Below, piece after piece: positions 61,221 to 64,000 of a stretch of 64,000 bases of DNA. The notes under the pieces are model-generated. The model was not told where the DNA came from. It was given only the letters and a program-made list of their open reading frames with translations, and searched no databases. The number at the start of each line of letters is the position of its first letter. Within the stretch, counting starts at the first letter, position 1. Both the position numbers and the translations under genes were made by a program. Origin of the DNA: Planctomycetota bacterium (GTDB lineage Bacteria > Planctomycetota > UBA1135 > JAKEFM01); contig JAKEFM010000283.1 in NCBI GenBank assembly GCA_022616055.1, positions 1 to 64,000 on the forward strand. Direction: 5' to 3'.

Positions 61221-62600
61221 TCAGGGCCGGATCGTCGCGACCGTCGAGTTCGAGACGCGCCAGAACGTCCCGCTCGGGTCGAGGGCGATCCCCTGAAGGT
61301 AGAAGGGGAAGTAGGTGAAGTTCGCCGGGAGCCCCGTGAGGGGGATCACGAGCGAGGTCTCCCCCAACGATGAGAGGGAGCCGCTGAAGAGGACGAAGGT
61401 CGCGGTGGGATCGATCAGGAGCTCGCCGAGGAAGAGGGGCCCGGCGTCGACGTGATCGGGGACGCCCGAGACGCCGACGAAGAAGGGGGCTCCCGCCGGG
61501 CCGTTGGTGAGGGAGACGGTCGCACTCCCTCCGGAAAGGGTCAGGTTCCCCGTGACTTGGAGGACCGGAAGGGGGGTCGCATCCAGCGTGATGCCGGGTC
61601 CGGACGCGGGGAGGCCTGCACCGGCGGGCCCGTCTCCGCCGAAGACGGGGACCGAGTGGACGGTCGCCATCGCGCCGATCGAGAGGATGCCATCGCCACC
61701 GTAGCTATTCCCGATAGGAGGGCAGCCAGGGAAGCTGCTCCCGTTCATTCCCGGACCGCCGGTCACCAGGCTGGTCGAATCGCCCGAGATGCGCAGGAAG
61801 GACGCTCCACCTCCGGGCGCGGACTCGACCTGGATCGCGTGGCCCCCGGACGCACATGGCCAGCACCCCGCTAGGAAACAGCAACCCGGGGATCCGCCCG
61901 ACACCGTCCCGTCCGCGATCCAGACGGTGCTCCCCCCCCGGATCCGAGCGCCGCGGCCCCCGTTCGTCGCGGGCGCGCAGGCACAGGAGCCGCAGCCCAG
62001 GTAGTCCGCTCCTTTCAGGGCGCAGCCGGACAGATGGACGATCGCGCCTCCGAGGACGTCGAGGGCCGACGATCCGCCGCTCGGGACGACGTCCGACGAC
62101 GACCACTGGGAGACCAGGGCCGACCGGAAGACCCAGACCTCGGCTCCGTCCACGCGCAGATTCGCATCGATCCCCTGGTCCTGGTTGAAACCGGAGGAGA
62201 AGGGCAGGGAGACATCGGCGAGGGCGACCCGCGTCGTGCCCCCTTGGATGAGGAGGTGGAGGTGCAGCGTGGGCCCGGAGAGGAGGTTGTGCTCGAAGGT
62301 GACCCGATCGATGTAGACGAGGGAGCCGGACGGAACGTTCGAGATCGTCGTCGGGCTCCCGTAGGGGAAGGTCTCGTCGAAGCGGATGAACGTGGTTGAC
62401 GCGTCCGACCCGAGAATGCGAAGTCCCTTCCCCGTCAGCGTGAAGTGGGAGTAGGTCCCCGGCTGGACGAGGAGGATGTCCCCGTCGGCCGCCGCCGCGA
62501 CGGCCGGGGGGAGGTCGGTGAAGTTGACGCCGGGGCCGGCGTTGTCGTCAACGACCCAGGTGTTCTGGAGGAGGAGGAGGGGGAGGATCCCGATCGTCAT
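61221..62600 (-). CDS. Secreted parallel beta-helix-like protein, paralogue 2
   Basis: The product has 459 residues. A GAGAGGTG site precedes the ATG at 62600. The N-terminal block TWVVDDNAGPGVNFTDLPPA is shared with paralogues 1 and 3. The middle has many short strands and several cysteines (GCGSCACAP, CCFLAGCWPC), probably disulfide-bonded loops along a beta-helix. The C-terminus has the shared module (LTGLPANFTYFPFYLQGIALD, WRVSNSTVATIRP). No catalytic residues are assigned. It is downstream of paralogue 3 on the same strand with a 28-base gap, so the two look like a tandem duplication. Confidence 0.8.
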   Translation of the reverse strand: MTIGILPLLLLQNTWVVDDNAGPGVNFTDLPPAVAAAADGDILLVQPGTYSHFTLTGKGLRILGSDASTTFIRFDETFPYGSPTTISNVPSGSLVYIDRVTFEHNLLSGPTLHLHLLIQGGTTRVALADVSLPFSSGFNQDQGIDANLRVDGAEVWVFRSALVSQWSSSDVVPSGGSSALDVLGGAIVHLSGCALKGADYLGCGSCACAPATNGGRGARIRGGSTVWIADGTVSGGSPGCCFLAGCWPCASGGHAIQVESAPGGGASFLRISGDSTSLVTGGPGMNGSSFPGCPPIGNSYGGDGILSIGAMATVHSVPVFGGDGPAGAGLPASGPGITLDATPLPVLQVTGNLTLSGGSATVSLTNGPAGAPFFVGVSGVPDHVDAGPLFLGELLIDPTATFVLFSGSLSSLGETSLVIPLTGLPANFTYFPFYLQGIALDPSGTFWRVSNSTVATIRP

Positions 62601-62628
62601 CGCACTGCACCTCTCGCCATCCGAGGTC

Positions 62629-63996
62629 TCATGGTCTCAAGATCGCGACGGCGGCGTTCGAGAGGCGCCAGGTACCGGAGCTCGCTTCGAACGTGGCCGC
62701 CTGGAAGTGGAACGGCGAGTAGGCGAGGGAAGGGGGGAGGGTGCCGAGGGGGTAGGTGACCGAGAACGCCCCCGCGGGGGAGAGCGTCCCCAGGAGGAAG
62801 AGGGTGAAGGGGAGCGGCCCGATCAGGAACTCGCCGAGGAAAGGCCCCGGGATCCCGAAGTGGTCGGGCCCCAGGCCGATCACGACCCCGAAGAGCGCGT
62901 CAGGCGGGCCGTCGGAGATCGTCAGGGTCGCGCTCCCCCCGCTGAGGAAGAGGCTGCCGGCCAGATCGAGCACCGACAAAGGCGGCAGGTTGAGCGTGAT
63001 ACCCGGCCCGCTGGTCGCGGTTCCGGGCGGGAAACCCGCGCCTGAAAGCACCGGAACCGAGTGGACGTCCACGACCGCCGTGCCGGACGTCTCGATCCCC
63101 ACGCCGGGCCCACCCGGGAAGCAAGGCGAGGGGGTTGGATCACCGCCCGCACCCCCGCTCACGACGGCGCCGCCGCCGGAGAGCGGGCCGGGAGTCCCGG
63201 AGACCCGGACTCGCGAGGACGAGGCGACGATCCCCGAACCTCCTTTTGCGGCGTCGATGCCGCCGAATCCCGTGAACGTGTACCCGGCCGCTCCGCCGAC
63301 GACCGTCGAATTCGCGAGCCAGACCCACGTGAGCGCCGGGCCGGATTCCGCCACCACCCCGGGTCCCCCGTCGGTCGCGGTGTTCATCGAACCGGCGGTC
63401 AAGCCGCCCGGCCCACCGCGGATCGTGCTCCAGGCGACGTGGACCCGTGCGCCGCTGGAGGCTCTCAGCCCCGGCCCTCCGGCGGACGCGCACGGCACCC
63501 CGCAGCCGCCGCAGGCCGTGCCCGGCATCCCCGTGACGGTGCAATGGAGCATCTGAACCTCCGCTCCGACGACGTCCACGGCCGCGCCGGCATTCGCCCC
63601 CTGGGCTCCGAAGCTGGCTTCCACGACCACGTCCGAGAGGGTGAGCTTCGTGCTGAAGCCGGAGACGAGGAGCCGGTGCTGGACGGGAGTAATGAAGGGG
63701 GGGGTCACGAACTTCATCCCCTCGATCCACGCGGGGGACGTTGCGGGGAGCGAGGCCACCGACGACGTCACGGTCGCGCCAGGGGGCGACTGGACCACGG
63801 TGGCGCCCGGCCCCTCGCCGAGAATGCGGAGCCCCTTCCCTACGAGAGCGAAGGGACTGTAGGTCCCCGCGCGAACGATCAGGATGTCCCCGTCCGCGGC
63901 GGCGGCGATCGCCGGCGGGATGTCGGTGAAGTTGACTCCGGGGCCGCCGTTGTCGTCGACGACCCAGGTCTGCTGGAAGAGGAGGCACGCGAGCAT
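62629..63996 (-). CDS. Secreted parallel beta-helix-like protein, paralogue 3 (start at window edge)
   Basis: The visible product has 455 residues from an ATG at 63996, only 4 bases from the window end; a start further upstream cannot be excluded, though the short hydrophobic N-terminus MLACLLFQQTW resembles that of the paralogues. The shared block TWVVDDNGGPGVNFTDIPPA follows. The middle has beta-helix-like strands and a cysteine-containing loop (TACGGCGVPC). The shared C-terminal module ends the chain (FGIPGPFLGEFLIGP, LSNAAVAILRP). Its role is unknown. Confidence 0.75.
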   Translation of the reverse strand: MLACLLFQQTWVVDDNGGPGVNFTDIPPAIAAAADGDILIVRAGTYSPFALVGKGLRILGEGPGATVVQSPPGATVTSSVASLPATSPAWIEGMKFVTPPFITPVQHRLLVSGFSTKLTLSDVVVEASFGAQGANAGAAVDVVGAEVQMLHCTVTGMPGTACGGCGVPCASAGGPGLRASSGARVHVAWSTIRGGPGGLTAGSMNTATDGGPGVVAESGPALTWVWLANSTVVGGAAGYTFTGFGGIDAAKGGSGIVASSSRVRVSGTPGPLSGGGAVVSGGAGGDPTPSPCFPGGPGVGIETSGTAVVDVHSVPVLSGAGFPPGTATSGPGITLNLPPLSVLDLAGSLFLSGGSATLTISDGPPDALFGVVIGLGPDHFGIPGPFLGEFLIGPLPFTLFLLGTLSPAGAFSVTYPLGTLPPSLAYSPFHFQAATFEASSGTWRLSNAAVAILRP

Positions 63997-64000
63997 CGCC

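Overview
The window looks like chromosomal DNA from a GC-rich, Gram-negative-type bacterium, most likely an uncultured Planctomycetota-like lineage. Three observations support this. Codon use is very GC-rich throughout. Outer-membrane barrels, lipoproteins and periplasmic multiheme cytochromes are present. At least seven secreted proteins (FG-GAP repeat, matrixin-type protease, parallel beta-helix) end in the same roughly 100-residue C-terminal module, which I associate with secreted proteins of uncultured Planctomycetota. The phylum call is inference. No rRNA, tRNA, CRISPR array, transposase or integrase was seen. The gene layout is dense: about fifteen adjacent gene pairs overlap by a 4-base GTGA or ATGA, and three convergent pairs overlap at their stop codons.

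Layout, left half. 173-4065 is a two-gene electron conduit: an 18-heme DmsE/MtrA-like cytochrome and a tetraheme domain fused to an outer-membrane barrel. 4207-8779 (minus) holds a secreted protein and a two-gene unit of a double-zinc-finger anti-sigma-like membrane protein plus a TPR-CHAT protease, with a structured leader. 8780-9730 is the only long non-coding stretch and contains an AT-rich promoter/operator. 9731-14189 is manA, a pseudouridine synthase and a fused M16 peptidase. 14197-17243 (minus) is groES-groEL, a receiver protein and an acidic-tailed zinc-ribbon protein. 17428-24823 has an FG-GAP protein, an SSB-like protein, cytidine deaminase and a GH116-like glycosidase. 24826-30303 is ligA, an O-methyltransferase, endonuclease V and GTP-dependent PEP carboxykinase. 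30297-36821 carries secreted proteins and mazG.

Layout, right half. 36892-41148 contains queC, a rhodanese, an Mrp-type ATPase and a bifunctional homocysteine methyltransferase/methylene-THF reductase. 41195-44385 (minus) is operon A: YceI, lipoprotein, methyltransferase, type III polyketide synthase. It diverges from a histidine kinase/sigma-54 activator pair (44580-47659). After a beta-propeller phytase, a DUF72 protein and a beta-helix protein comes operon B (52043-55990): type III PKS, ICMT-type methyltransferase, YceI protein, FAD oxidoreductase. This is a second version of operon A with a hydroxylase/reductase added. 56133-61169 is a five-gene run: porin, transglutaminase, TusA-like protein, DsrE-like protein and a TusA domain fused to a core MetE-type methionine synthase. 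Two tandem beta-helix proteins close the window.

The three most notable systems are the fused porin-cytochrome conduit, the duplicated type III PKS/methyltransferase/YceI lipid loci next to a sigma-54 two-component system, and the TusA-DsrE-(TusA-MetE) sulfur/methyl cluster.
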